Positions 36,525 through 47,700 of a stretch of 64,000 nucleotides of DNA are shown piece after piece. The stretch is taken from contig JAZARR010000175.1 of the NCBI GenBank assembly GCA_037389465.1, forward strand, positions 1,240,001 through 1,304,000. Reading direction: 5' to 3'. This DNA is from Baylisascaris procyonis (lineage: Eukaryota; Nematoda; Chromadorea; Rhabditida; Ascarididae). The stretch's first letter is position 1. Every line of letters begins with the position of its first letter. The notes under the pieces are model-generated. The model saw only the letters and a program-made list of their open reading frames with translations. It did not search any database and was not told the DNA's origin. A program made the position numbers and the translations under genes.

Positions 36525-39500
36525 ATGAATTCGGTAAGCATGTCCTTTCATTTCTTTTGATACAAATCATTGGGTACACTTTAATATGTTTATTGTTTGC
36601 AACGTATTTGAATAGGGGAATTTTATAGAAGTGGAAAAAATGTGACTTTGATAAACATGTCATGTAATGATAAGCTTATCATATCTTCAGGTTAACGGTG
36701 AGTAAGCAAATGAAACAGGCGCTTACAAAGAAATGTTTTTTTTTGACTATTTAAGTTTATTATTTCAATGCCATATTTCAATGGAAGGCAAAAACAATCC
36801 ATTGAATAAGACATTATAAGTTGCGTCACGAAAGGTTTACATCATTATATGGTAGTGGAAAGATTTTTACGGTTGCTAAGTCAAAATCTTCTTCAATCTA
36901 AATGAATTGCCTTCCTTGCCCTAAAGGTTCCTCTGTGTCTAATAATGTACAACAACGTAAATTTTGCGTCAGTTTGATCATAATTTATTCAGTTCTGTTT
37001 AACATTTAATATCTATTGCTTAGCTTCACTATACAAATAAAATCAGAAAATATTAGATATCAATTGATTGCATACATATATTTGATGACATTCGGCGAGT
37101 TTTTCAGACAAAACCACCTTATTCCATAATATCGTATCCATCATTCTCAAGGGAGCTGTCAGTGACCTAATGACTTCGAATGAGAGCATTAATAATGATT
37201 GAATTTTTATAGGTATTGCATTTGTATTGCGCTGTACTTCATATGCATTTTGAATTGTATTTCTGACAAATTAAGTTTCTGATAGTCAAGCATTGCACAC
37301 GATAATGAGCTTTTCGTTTTAACTGATCGTTTGATCGCTCTTTAGTGATTGCTTACATCAGATCAAAGATTGCCTAATATGATTGGAAATGATCAATCTC
37401 TCTGAGTGCATCGTTAAATGAAGAGAATCTCGGATTTGACCTATATCCGCCACAAATCGATCCCACTCACTACAATAACCAAATAATGCTTGAATTTTTA
37501 AAAACTACTGAATTGACACAAAAAGAAGTAAATCACTTGTTAGCTGAATCATAACTGTGTCAAATAATGGCACTGTATAGAAACCTTTATTAAATCATTT
37601 ATTTATTCAGATATTTCTCGCACTGTTCATAGCATGTATCATTGTGGGATCAATTACATCAGTTTCAAATGTGCTCTTTTTTGTTGCAATTGTGCGCACA
37701 CCGACACTCAGATTGAAATATATCGTCATATCAGCGCAGGTAAATTTATTAGACAACATTTACAGATATAAATTCAATGTGCTGACGAGCGAGATGCTTT
37801 TCATTGTGGCTGTCGAATACCGCCCATCTTCTATTAATTACTAGTCATGTTCCGAATAATGCATTGGAGTATAGATCATTTCACATTTGCAAATGTTGCT
37901 CGCAATCGAAAGTTGAATGGCTATAAGGTTATGACTGCCGAATTTATTCAAGAGAATCAACTTTAAAAATGATCTCTTTACTGTTGTTTGGAATTTCGCA
38001 AGTATGCATGATGGATTTTCGAGCGCTATAAGACCGAAATAAAGCGTGTTGTTGAGATTGTAAACGATGCTCTCGGAGGGCTCAGTATTATAATCGCCGG
38101 CATTGGAAGAATCATCGTCTTGTTAACGAATCCGTATTCACTCAAAAGTCACAGATATTGTATGCTCATGCCGTGGAATATTCTCTTCATTTGGTATACA
38201 TATCTGATATTCGACGTCTTACAGATGTTTCACTTCATCTTAGTTGAAGTTGAGCTCAAAATATACTTTTTGCATTTCTTATAGTATTTAACGGTATAGG
38301 CAGGAAAGTAGGAGTCTAAAAAGGTCGATTTTTTGAAGTCCCGAGATGGAGCGAAAGAGTTTCAAGTGTTATAAGCATCCAACCATCAGTTATACCAATT
38401 GTCCTAATTTGTGATTGCTCAAAGTGACACTAATTATAGTAGAGAAAACGATGCAATGAGAACTTAAATCCAATAACACCATGCAGGAAGCTCAACAAAG
38501 GCAACGAAGGAAGACAGTTCACTTCGAAAGCATCAACCTTTGACGTGATCTCCTTTCTATTTCACTTGTGCGAAGTTGAAAGAACATTTGAAGTTGGAAT
38601 CAAAGGAGAGGGGATGCTCGTCTTTCTTCTCCCTCCTCCCACCCATCCCTCCCCCTCTTAGTCATCTCTATCACCTCGATTGAAAGCCTTGGAGCACAAA
38701 TGAATATATCATTGAATGTCTACGCCCACACCAAACTCATCATTGAATAGTTGAGGTGATTTGAAAATGAAGCGCTCTAGTTATTACTTAATTATTGCCG
38801 TATCTGTATGAATTTATTGCATCTGTAAGAAGCAAACTGCAGGGTGGAGCCAATGATACCGATGAATCTGCTATTAGTCAGCCTTGACCGCCTTCTCTCA
38901 ATTCTTTGCCCACTGAAATATTTTAAGAACTCATCTACTATCCAATATTTGGAGGTCTGTCTAAACTTAATTCTTTTTGTTGTTTGTTTTTAAATCCTTT
39001 TACACTCAACTCATTCTTTGACTTGGAATACTAACATCTTATCTTTCAAATATGAGTTTATCGTATTTGGTCGTTTCTCAGACTCTTCTGTGTATTTTTC
39101 TATAGGATGCGTCTCAAGAATGAGCCGTTATGAAATTTGTTGATAATATAAGCAAATACGTTATTTCCTTCTGTGAAAATAGAGTGAAAACGATGAGATC
39201 CGCTCAACAGGTTTTATTTTTTGTATTTATTAAAGTTTTGTAGGTGATTATATCGATAGCAATTTTGGCCGCGCTAACGATCGAAAGTTGGATTTCGACA
39301 TTTCCTGACGAAGCGGAAACAGTTTCTCCTTTGTGTTGGTAAGATCTGATGATGGCAGTCCTTTCATTTTAAAATATTGGAAAAATTTACTTGCTTTCAT
39401 TCGAGAACGTTCCTTTGCAAATTGGGAATCGAGTATATCGTTAATGAGTGATGTTGAATTGAGCGAAGAGAAGCTTGATCATTGCTATTGCAGTATTTAT

Positions 39501-41453
39501 AGAATAGAAAAGCGAATCACGCAATCGGAAACTTTTTTCCTATTTCTGTCGGGCTGTCGTAAATGCCTTTACTAAAATTACTGAAAAGCAAACTCGAAAA
39601 TGGCACTGTCTTTTCCCTATATCAAATATTACTAAATTTGTCGATGATATTCACTCGAACTTTAAAAATAACTCACTTTGAATTAATAATGATTCTTCAA
39701 GGCAATTAATAACACAAAGCAGTTGCTTCGTTCGAGAATAAATGATGATGATTAGTACAGCTAAAACTATGCATTCGAAACTTTAAACTACCATACTCAT
39801 TGTGCTATTGCTAATAGTGAAATCAATTAAATCTAGAGAGTTTAGATCGCTCTATTATTTTTTCAACCTTCAAATATATCATTAACATCTTCGTCATTTC
39901 TGTTCTGTTGATGCTAACAAAAATTGACAAAACCCAAGCAGTCTTTAAGTGGATCGTTTTTTGAGAAGATTCCGATTTGATTTAAATCTTCTAAATATTA
40001 TTGAGAGATCAGCTGACAGTATAGGATAAATTCCTTACCGATGCATAGGGAAATAATTGTTCACTGAGGCTTATAAAACAACTGAATTAGATTATTGAGT
40101 AATTGAAATAACTGCAATTTCTAATCCTTTCCACTGAATTCATTTAGTATCCTAAGGTAGATCAAATTGAATGAAAAATTATCGACAGCTCATTAAGGTA
40201 TTGTAAGGGAATATTACTAACTTTTTGCAGCCATTTGTTGTTTCCAGTAATTTGTGAAATGGTCCACTGAGGCGCGAAATATTGTACAAATTAGTGCACA
40301 TTAAAATGTTTTGAACATGAAGAGGAGGGGAACGATTAAGAGCGCACATGATCAAACTGTTTGTAAATTTTTGGTAAATATTTGTATAAAAATTTTAGAT
40401 CGCGTGAGTGACGCTTGAGGCAACAAGCTCGGGAACGTCCCGAACCTGTGCATTCGATCTCGGATATAATGAATTAATTTACTTTTATAGGTCTACAGAT
40501 AGTTGGCAAACATTTCACGACAACGTGGCATTCACACTGCGATTGTTAACAGCATTGGGCAGCATCGTTATTTATGTGATCGTCTTCATCCTTTCCCGCA
40601 GATATTATTCACGTATCTCTAAAAAACAATATGTACCGTTTATTTCTATTTCAGTTTTGTAGGCATGTAAATATGAATATGATAGGTTGAACTCAATGAT
40701 GACTGATTCCCGACTTATCACTACATATTACTTGTTTGCGAGTAAATCAATTCCTTTTAAATCTGTAATCAACAGCATGACGTATGGATGGCTGTTGAGG
40801 ATGTCCCAAAAATGTGGTGAAAATTCTTCATTCAATATTAAGGTGAGTGGCGGATCTGTAGCCGAAATTTTCTGAAAGCAATCGGTATGGCTGAATTTGC
40901 TCAATATAGCATTGTTCTTATATGAATTTTTTGAACACAAAATAGATCTCAAAGAAAACTCTTCAAAATTATGAAATAAGCGTTGCATGCATCGATGATG
41001 CTGATGGAAATAGTTTATTGGCTTTGTTGAGCTGAGGAATTTGCGATTGTTATAAACAACAGCATATCAATTGAAAAGTTTTTTGAGAGATATATTTCTA
41101 AAAAGGCTAAAATAATTCCGAGGAATGTAACAACTGAATATTTTCAGGGTGCAGCGTTATCCGCCTTTCATAGGCGTCAAAATCAGCTAACGATAACGCT
41201 TTGCATATCATGCATATTCACATTTGTTTTATATATAATACCAACACTTTTTGACTATACCTTATCAAAAATTGTTGGTGAAGATATTGACGATGTATTA
41301 GCGTTGTATATGGCAATCAGCGCTAACCTGAACCCTCTCGCCAGCTTAGCAGTACTTTACTTCAGGCAGAAAGACATCGCAAATGTGGTGCGTACTTATC
41401 TGTCCAAAATATGCAAAGGAAGCACTGTTGTGGTAAGGAAAGAAGACATTTAA
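36525..41453 (+). CDS. Srsx-like seven-transmembrane chemoreceptor, right-arm copy
   Basis: Paralogue of the left-arm receptor, transcribed in the opposite direction. Exons: 36,525-36,533 (Met-Asn-Ser), 37,611-37,739 (helix 1), from 38,057 (helix 2 IVNDALGGLSIIIAGIG and helix 3), an unresolved exon ending at 39,210 (ENRVKTMRSAQQ), 39,244-39,338 (helix 4 and a Cys-bearing loop), 40,491-40,632 (helix 5) and 41,148-41,453 (helix 6 CISCIFTFVLYIIPTLF, helix 7 with NPLASLAVLYF). Phases agree at every resolved joint. The last exon meets a TAA after STVVVRKEDI. The left copy has AAA there and reads on 22 codons to a TAA at the equivalent downstream position. The bases GTAAGG to TTTCAG around this stop could instead be a 46-base intron (the left copy has GCAAGG). 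Family assigned from helix signatures and the NP motif. Confidence 0.65.
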
Positions 41454-41520
41454 GCGGTTGTGATAGCACTTATTTCAGTTGCGATTCGCTCATCTCTTCC
41501 GGGATCTTCAGATATTTAAT

Positions 41521-44500
41521 GAGACATTTATATGAATCACTCTGTTGGTGATAAATAAACGTTCTTAGTTTGTGATGAAATGAGGTCGTTTTTGCCCCAC
41601 TATTTTCGTTTAATTTTGCCTCATCGTATCGGATCATAGCATGCAATTTTGCTCTTATATCGATAGTACCGCCCATGACAAGGTTTTGGGATGGCATGCG
41701 TTACACTCATAAACCGTATGTGTCGTTGGCTTAAAACCTGTTGTCACAAAATCGCATTGAAATATCCGTGTATTGCAAGTTAAATGTTAATCAGTATGTG
41801 CATGTTGCATATGTTTTGGTATTCCTAATCGCAACTCATCCTTATTCATCTATCCTCAAACGAGTTGTGCTCGCATGAAAAATTACGATATACAGAACTG
41901 ATCAAGCACTCAGTGTATATTAGCAGAATAGCAGAACATTCATACAAGTGATCAGAAAAGCTGTAGTGTTCGGAGCTCATCGCCATCTCCGTAGCGGTGC
42001 CCCCTCGCTAATATTAATCATACATTTTGGACTGCGGGGACCCTTACGGTCGAAAAATCTCTCGCCGTCATGGGTCATTCGCTGTGACCAATCCCTCGAG
42101 GGTGACCTGGTGGTTTTTGGGATCTCTGAGGGACGTTGAAAGCGCAAATTCTATGATCGCAAGCTGAAAAAAATAAATTCTCAGTTAAGTAAGAGAAAAT
42201 AAAGAAATTGAGTGATGGATGCAATGTGCTGGAATGATATAGTATAGCTCCTTCTAAACGGTTGGTATTGTCGGTTATTCAAAGTGTTTTCTTCAATTAG
42301 CTGAAGGACTGTATGTTGGCTTGATAGTTTTGTAAGCGACGTTTTTAATATCACGTTGAGTGATCATTCTTCTTTACGAGATTCATTTTGTGTATAATTT
42401 CGATTGAATGTCATTGCGTATTGGGAGGTTTTTGCAGAAAAGGATAATGAAAATGTTTAATTTTCGGCTTTACTGCAATATAAAGCATCACAAATACAAT
42501 GTTCAAAGAATTTCGATGCTCAATGAAGTAACGATTTATCGCTTTGATTTGATTTATTCGTCGCATCGCCATTATCGTTGTATATGACAGCTATATTTGC
42601 AAATTTCCATTCTTTAGAATATTTTCTCGTTGAAATGATTCAATTAATAAGACAGCATCATTTGATTTTCCCCCAATTTCAGCATTTCATTTATAATTCT
42701 TGATACTTCTTGATCCGATCGCATATGGGCGAATTTCCTAATAAAATATTGACATTGAAGTTGTCTAGTTCCAGCCTCTCCCCTTTTTCGGTGATGTTTC
42801 ATCAACATATCAGTTATATCCAGCTATCATCTTCTACAATAAATAGTTGTTTTTCCACCAACATTTATGCGTCGAATTTCTTTTCAGCATATCTTCTTCG
42901 AATGCCCTGCCTGACGAAGTTCTCTCATGTTCCTGAGACTCTATGGAGAATTTAAAGTTCGAGATCCGTTTTTTCAAGATCCCTCACAGAGGAGATAAGC
43001 GAACCCATGAAGACCTCAGTGACAGCGAGAGGGCTTGCCTTCACAAAATCCATCTGTGGAGATATGGAACTTTTTGGGCGCAAAATTGAAGAGTCGCCTC
43101 TATGTGGGAGATCTGGCCGACGGCGATGCGTTGGACGTGAAGCCCCGAGAAGAAGTCAAGACCCGTGCGCATGTGCATTAGCTGAAAACTCCTGACACCC
43201 GATTGAGCACTTCATGCGCGTAAGCAGACAAGCCACAAATGTGCTCATCTCTGGTTCACGTCACCTCGTGACATACCACTGACGTCCACAATTTATTTTT
43301 CATTTTTTTGCATTAAATCTACTAATTAATTATCTGTTTATTTATTTCAGCGTTTCTAAGCGGTAAAACATAGGAAAGGTATGTGAACGGATTTTACCAC
43401 CTGATTTACCGCCTCATCTCTCCTTTTCTTTGCTTTCACGCATGCAACTAATCTCATCATTGAAACTGAAAAAAAGCAAGTAGTGTTCAGTATTCTTGAC
43501 ATATTTCCTTTCCTCTTTGTCCATCACAACTAATTCGCTGCAGTGAGGTACTCATGTTCTTGGAAAGTAAAGTTTTTGGATACATGCCAAAATTTTCCGA
43601 TGCATTTCATAGAAAAAAACGCATTTTCTTCCATATAGTTAGTGCTGTGAGGTGTTAGATGATCGTGTGGATATGTCACTGTTCTTAATTTTTTTAAGTG
43701 TCGTTTTTTTTTGGGGGGGGGGGAGGGAGGGAGGGAGGAGAGAAGGGAGGGATGTTCATTGTTTATTAGTTGTGCCCGGTATTGCAATGTGTAGCATGGT
43801 CGTCTTCGTATGCGGTTCTCGTCGAAGGTAGTATAAGGCGCTTCTATTAATATATATCTCTATTGATAGACGAGGAAAATTAGATGATTTACTTTATTTA
43901 ACTGTTCATAAGCTTTGGGGATTATAGCATCCGTTGGGAGAGAATCATATTGTAGAAATAGGAAGAGAAAAGAAGACGCTTATTCGAGTACAAAATGGTG
44001 TAGAGGGAATATTTTCGAGGAAGCTTTTATCCTTTTTTAGTGTTTTCCTACGTATCAGATTTGCAGGCAGTTTTTCTGAGTATTCGAATACGTCAAATAT
44101 CCGACTTTTTATATGCCGGCTCGATATGGGGTGGGGGGCGAGGCTGTAATGAACCAAAGTTTTCAACCCATTGTATGCGCATTCATTTTATTTTATTTAT
44201 TGGTGCATAATAAACGTTTATGTTTGTCCCATCATATGTGTTCGATTATATAATAACGCACCGTTTTGCGTAATTGTTGACAGTATAACTAATTAGCAGT
44301 TAATACACGAAAGAGCAAACCGAATGTGTATTCCTCCCATCTAAAAAAATTCTCTTTGTTTTCCGTACGACTGACTAACGTAATATTGCAAACTATTGAG
44401 TACGATGAAATTTAAATAATTGAAAAGAAATTTGATCAGCCGGAATAAAATTTATTTATTGATGATCAATATATCACTTCCGCCTCATTAATCTTTTCGG

Positions 44501-44690
44501 CTTTGTGAACTGCGCTTAGTGAATAGACAGATACTTAGAAAAGCATAAATTTCAGCTTCTTTTTAGTCTAGTTTCTTCATATTTTGGGAAGAGGCAATAT
44601 AAAAAGACCAGAAAAATTGTAACGAGAAGATTTCCCATTTGTGATTGCAAATATAGTAGAAAGTTGAGCGGTAGTTGTGGATTTAAGTTT
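41521..44690. other. Unassigned stretch between repeat and methyltransferase gene
   Basis: No supported gene. Two GC-richer blocks stand out: 41,948-42,140 (open for 63 codons, containing CDQSLEGDLVVFGISEGR) and 42,960-43,260 (short open pieces in several frames, such as KSRLYVGDLADGDALDVK near 43,090-43,145). Both look like eroded coding DNA, possibly transposon-derived, but I cannot name them. A G-rich tract lies at 43,713-43,751. Confidence 0.4.
43713..43751 (+). other. G-rich tract, G-quadruplex capable
   Basis: A run of about 11 G is followed by repeated AGGG units, giving more than four G-runs of three or more in 39 bases, preceded by a T9 run. It lies about 1 kb upstream of the methyltransferase start. 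Confidence 0.65.
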
Positions 44691-44702
44691 TAATGCTTCA
44701 GG
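44688..44702 (+). promoter_or_regulatory. Splice acceptor directly before the ATG (candidate trans-splice site)
   Basis: A T-rich stretch ending TTCAG leaves one base before the start codon at 44,703. In nematodes this spacing is typical of spliced-leader addition. It could equally be a cis acceptor from an unseen 5' UTR exon. Confidence 0.5.
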
Positions 44703-47700
44703 ATGGATTCTTTATTGCCGAAAGTTGACCCTAACGGTGCGACATTGAGAGAGAAACGTGGTATTCGAGAGAAGCTTCTCAAAGTTTCTATGAAAGGAGA
44801 GTCGTGGAGGAAACGTGAGTTAAAATGCTTTTATAATTGAGTTCGTTGATAATTGCTAAAGTTAAACTGTATTGGCAGGTACGGAAGATTAAGTGTTATA
44901 GCGTAAGCTTGCTTTGGTAGCAAAGAAAAATTGGCAAGTTTTCGATTTTGTTCACGACGAGCAACTCTGTATTTTATGTTTAAGAATGATGAGTGGAGGG
45001 AGGAGTGAAGGGAATGAAGAAAGAGAAAAGGATTTCACAAAAAAACAGCCAAAGTTTAAAACTTGGCTGGTGGAGCACAAAATTTTACACCCTCAGACTA
45101 TCGTCCAAAAATCCCTAATTGGAGAGGAGTGTTATAGACGTAATGGGAGATCATGATTGAAATATATATTCGGGATAGCGAGTATAACGGTGTAGTGCTG
45201 TGAAGAGTGGAAGAATTGCGAAATGGGCAAGAAGGAAAAGGAAGTGCCACCTAAACTTTTTTCTTTCCTCTTTTTTCCTTCAACATCCCAGCGACTCTCC
45301 AATCCCTCTGTATCGTTTGCTGAGGAAAAGAATAGTAATATAGTGACTTATCGCCAATCATTTACTACTGATATCTGTTCTTCTATGTTATTATTTTTAT
45401 TAGGCAGCTTCTTTCGCCCTCTCCCGCAGTGCTGTCATATGTGGCTGTTGTGGTTTTTGAAACTGCGGAAAGTATGATATTGCATGCATCAAAATGCTGT
45501 CAATTCTCTTGCTGTATTCAGGTAAAAAGATCTATGATATCCAGGTTTGCATCTCATCTTTTGCATCTCTTTTGTTTCATATCGTCCCAACTCTGCAATT
45601 TCAAGACTGCATCCGACTGCATTTCCATAGAGGAATATGTTCTAGGAAAGGCAAAACGGAAATCTATTCGAGAGGTGAACTTGCTGAAGCAAATGAAATT
45701 AAAATTAAACGAGGAGGAATCGACTCAATTAGTCGAATGTTCGCCTGAGAAGAAGTTCATTGGCAATCAAAGTAAGTACTTTCACTCCCAAATTATTTTG
45801 CATTTTACTGTTAAAAGTAAGTGGCGACAATGTTGCTGTGTAACTTATTGGAAGACTTGTTAGTTATCGGAAACAATTAGGGTTTCTTGGATGAATCATG
45901 TGTAAGTCAACGGAATTGCCCTTTGGCCATTTCTACAAGTGGTTGGTGGGATAAACTTACCGTACCAATGTTTAATCTACAGCCTTACCGTTGTGCTTAT
46001 GGTAGTACTGGTCATCTTCTTGATGCCTGTGAGAAAGAAGCTGTTGGAAAAAATAGTTTGCATTTTGAATAAAACTTTTAAAGCTTGGATTTGTGGCTAC
46101 TGTAAAAATTCATCACACATCTTCAGGTTGTCCGTCTCACTTCATTTGTTGCCTTCTTCCCAAACGCTGTTAAGACCTCATTTACCGTTACGTTTTCGTA
46201 TATGTAATACGGTAAGCAGTGATGCGTTGACAATGTGCAAAGATTGCAGTCCGACCGAGAAGAAAATGTTGTTTGTTTGCAGGAAGGTTTTATCGTCTAA
46301 GCATTGCATTGCCGGGATCGATCATGAACAATGCACAAAGTCCTGAATTGAGGACATACCTTGCTGGACAGGTATGACAGCATTCCTGCTTCTTGCTAGT
46401 AATCTGTTTTATTTATTATGTTCACAGCAAGGCAACTTTGTCGTCAAATTTTGAAAGAGCAACGTTTTAAAAGATTTGTGACTAGGTTCTTAAGCAATTA
46501 AAAATCTTATATTTCCAGAATGCATGTGGTCTAAGACCGATTTGATGTCATGCAATCACCAACGACATTTTTGCGTTCGTAAAATCTTTCCTGATAATGA
46601 CGCCTATCGAAAGATGTATTACTTTCTGCTAAGAACTGTCTGGAATCGTTGTCACCTATTTAACAAAAGCTGTACTAAGGCTACGATATTCCCATTTAGA
46701 GATTAGTTTCATAGACATAGGCAGTAATGTCATATAATCAAAATCGTTTCATAAAATACCTAGATTCTAATATTATATCCAAAAAAAGGTCAACAGGCGG
46801 ACTGGAGAATGCCTTTCAAGAGGTTTGTACACTGAATGTATAAATTATTTTATCCCTCTCTGTTTGTCTATTTATATTTTGACTTGCCGAAGCAGAAGCG
46901 GTTATTATACAAGCGATGTTTCATACTCAATTAATCTACTTTGATTAGATCGCTCGAGCGGCAGCAGTATTCTGTGTTGACGAAGTGGTGATATTCGATG
47001 AAACGGCACGCATGAAACCTGAGTCAGTCGTTTGCATAAATTTTTGGCTTGGTGCATTTGTGTAGTGAAAGTTTATGGCGCATTTCCTAGCCCTTCTTGT
47101 TGATGAATTATTTGAATTGTGATGTTATCTTAACATAATTTATCATCCTCCTTTTTTCCGAAGGAGAAGTATGGAGGTTCTTGTCTTTTTTGGATCTCTA
47201 GTGTTCTAACTAGAGAAATGCTAAAAAGATTATCTTAAAGGACTTTTCAGGAACTTTTTTTTTTCAAAATTGACGCAAGAGACAAGTAATAGAACAAAGT
47301 GGGAGTATTGATTTCATTATATATCACCGATATTTTGAACGAGCCTTGAGCTAAGCCACCGGAAATCCACCTAATCCCGATCCTTTCAATCTTGAAGGAA
47401 ACCACTGGAGCTCACCTATGCCTATTCTCGATCTCTCTAATCTTAAGCTAAACCACTGGAATTCGCCTCTTATCGATTCTTTCAACCCTGATCTAAGCCG
47501 ACAGAGTTTTCGATGCTTCAGGGAACTTAAAGCGTACTATTCGGGGAACTGGTATGCGGAAAAGCCGATTAGGGAGGATAACGTCGAATGTAATTTCCAT
47601 ATGGCACGGATACTCGAGTTTCTCGAGTGTCCCCAATATTTAAGGAAGACACTGTTTCCTCTACAGAAGGCATTAAAGAACGCAGGTAATTCGATGATGT

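Larger units (their letters stand above)
35200..41520 (-). repeat. Right arm of the large inverted repeat
   Basis: This is the inverted partner of 25,311-32,117. It has about 117 bases near 36,655-36,770 that the left arm lacks, and a longer (TA)n run (35,668-35,742). It lacks the LTR-like segment of the left arm. Confidence 0.9.

Noticed and set aside
40687..40875. A 62-codon frame ending before a GTGAGT, between the receptor helix 5 and 6 exons
   Set aside because: The helix 5 and helix 6 exons already join in phase 0 with correct topology. Adding this polar segment is unnecessary and there is no good acceptor.
46524..46706. A 60-codon frame within methyltransferase intron 4
   Set aside because: The flanking exons join LRTYLAGQ to IARAAAVFC exactly as in the family.
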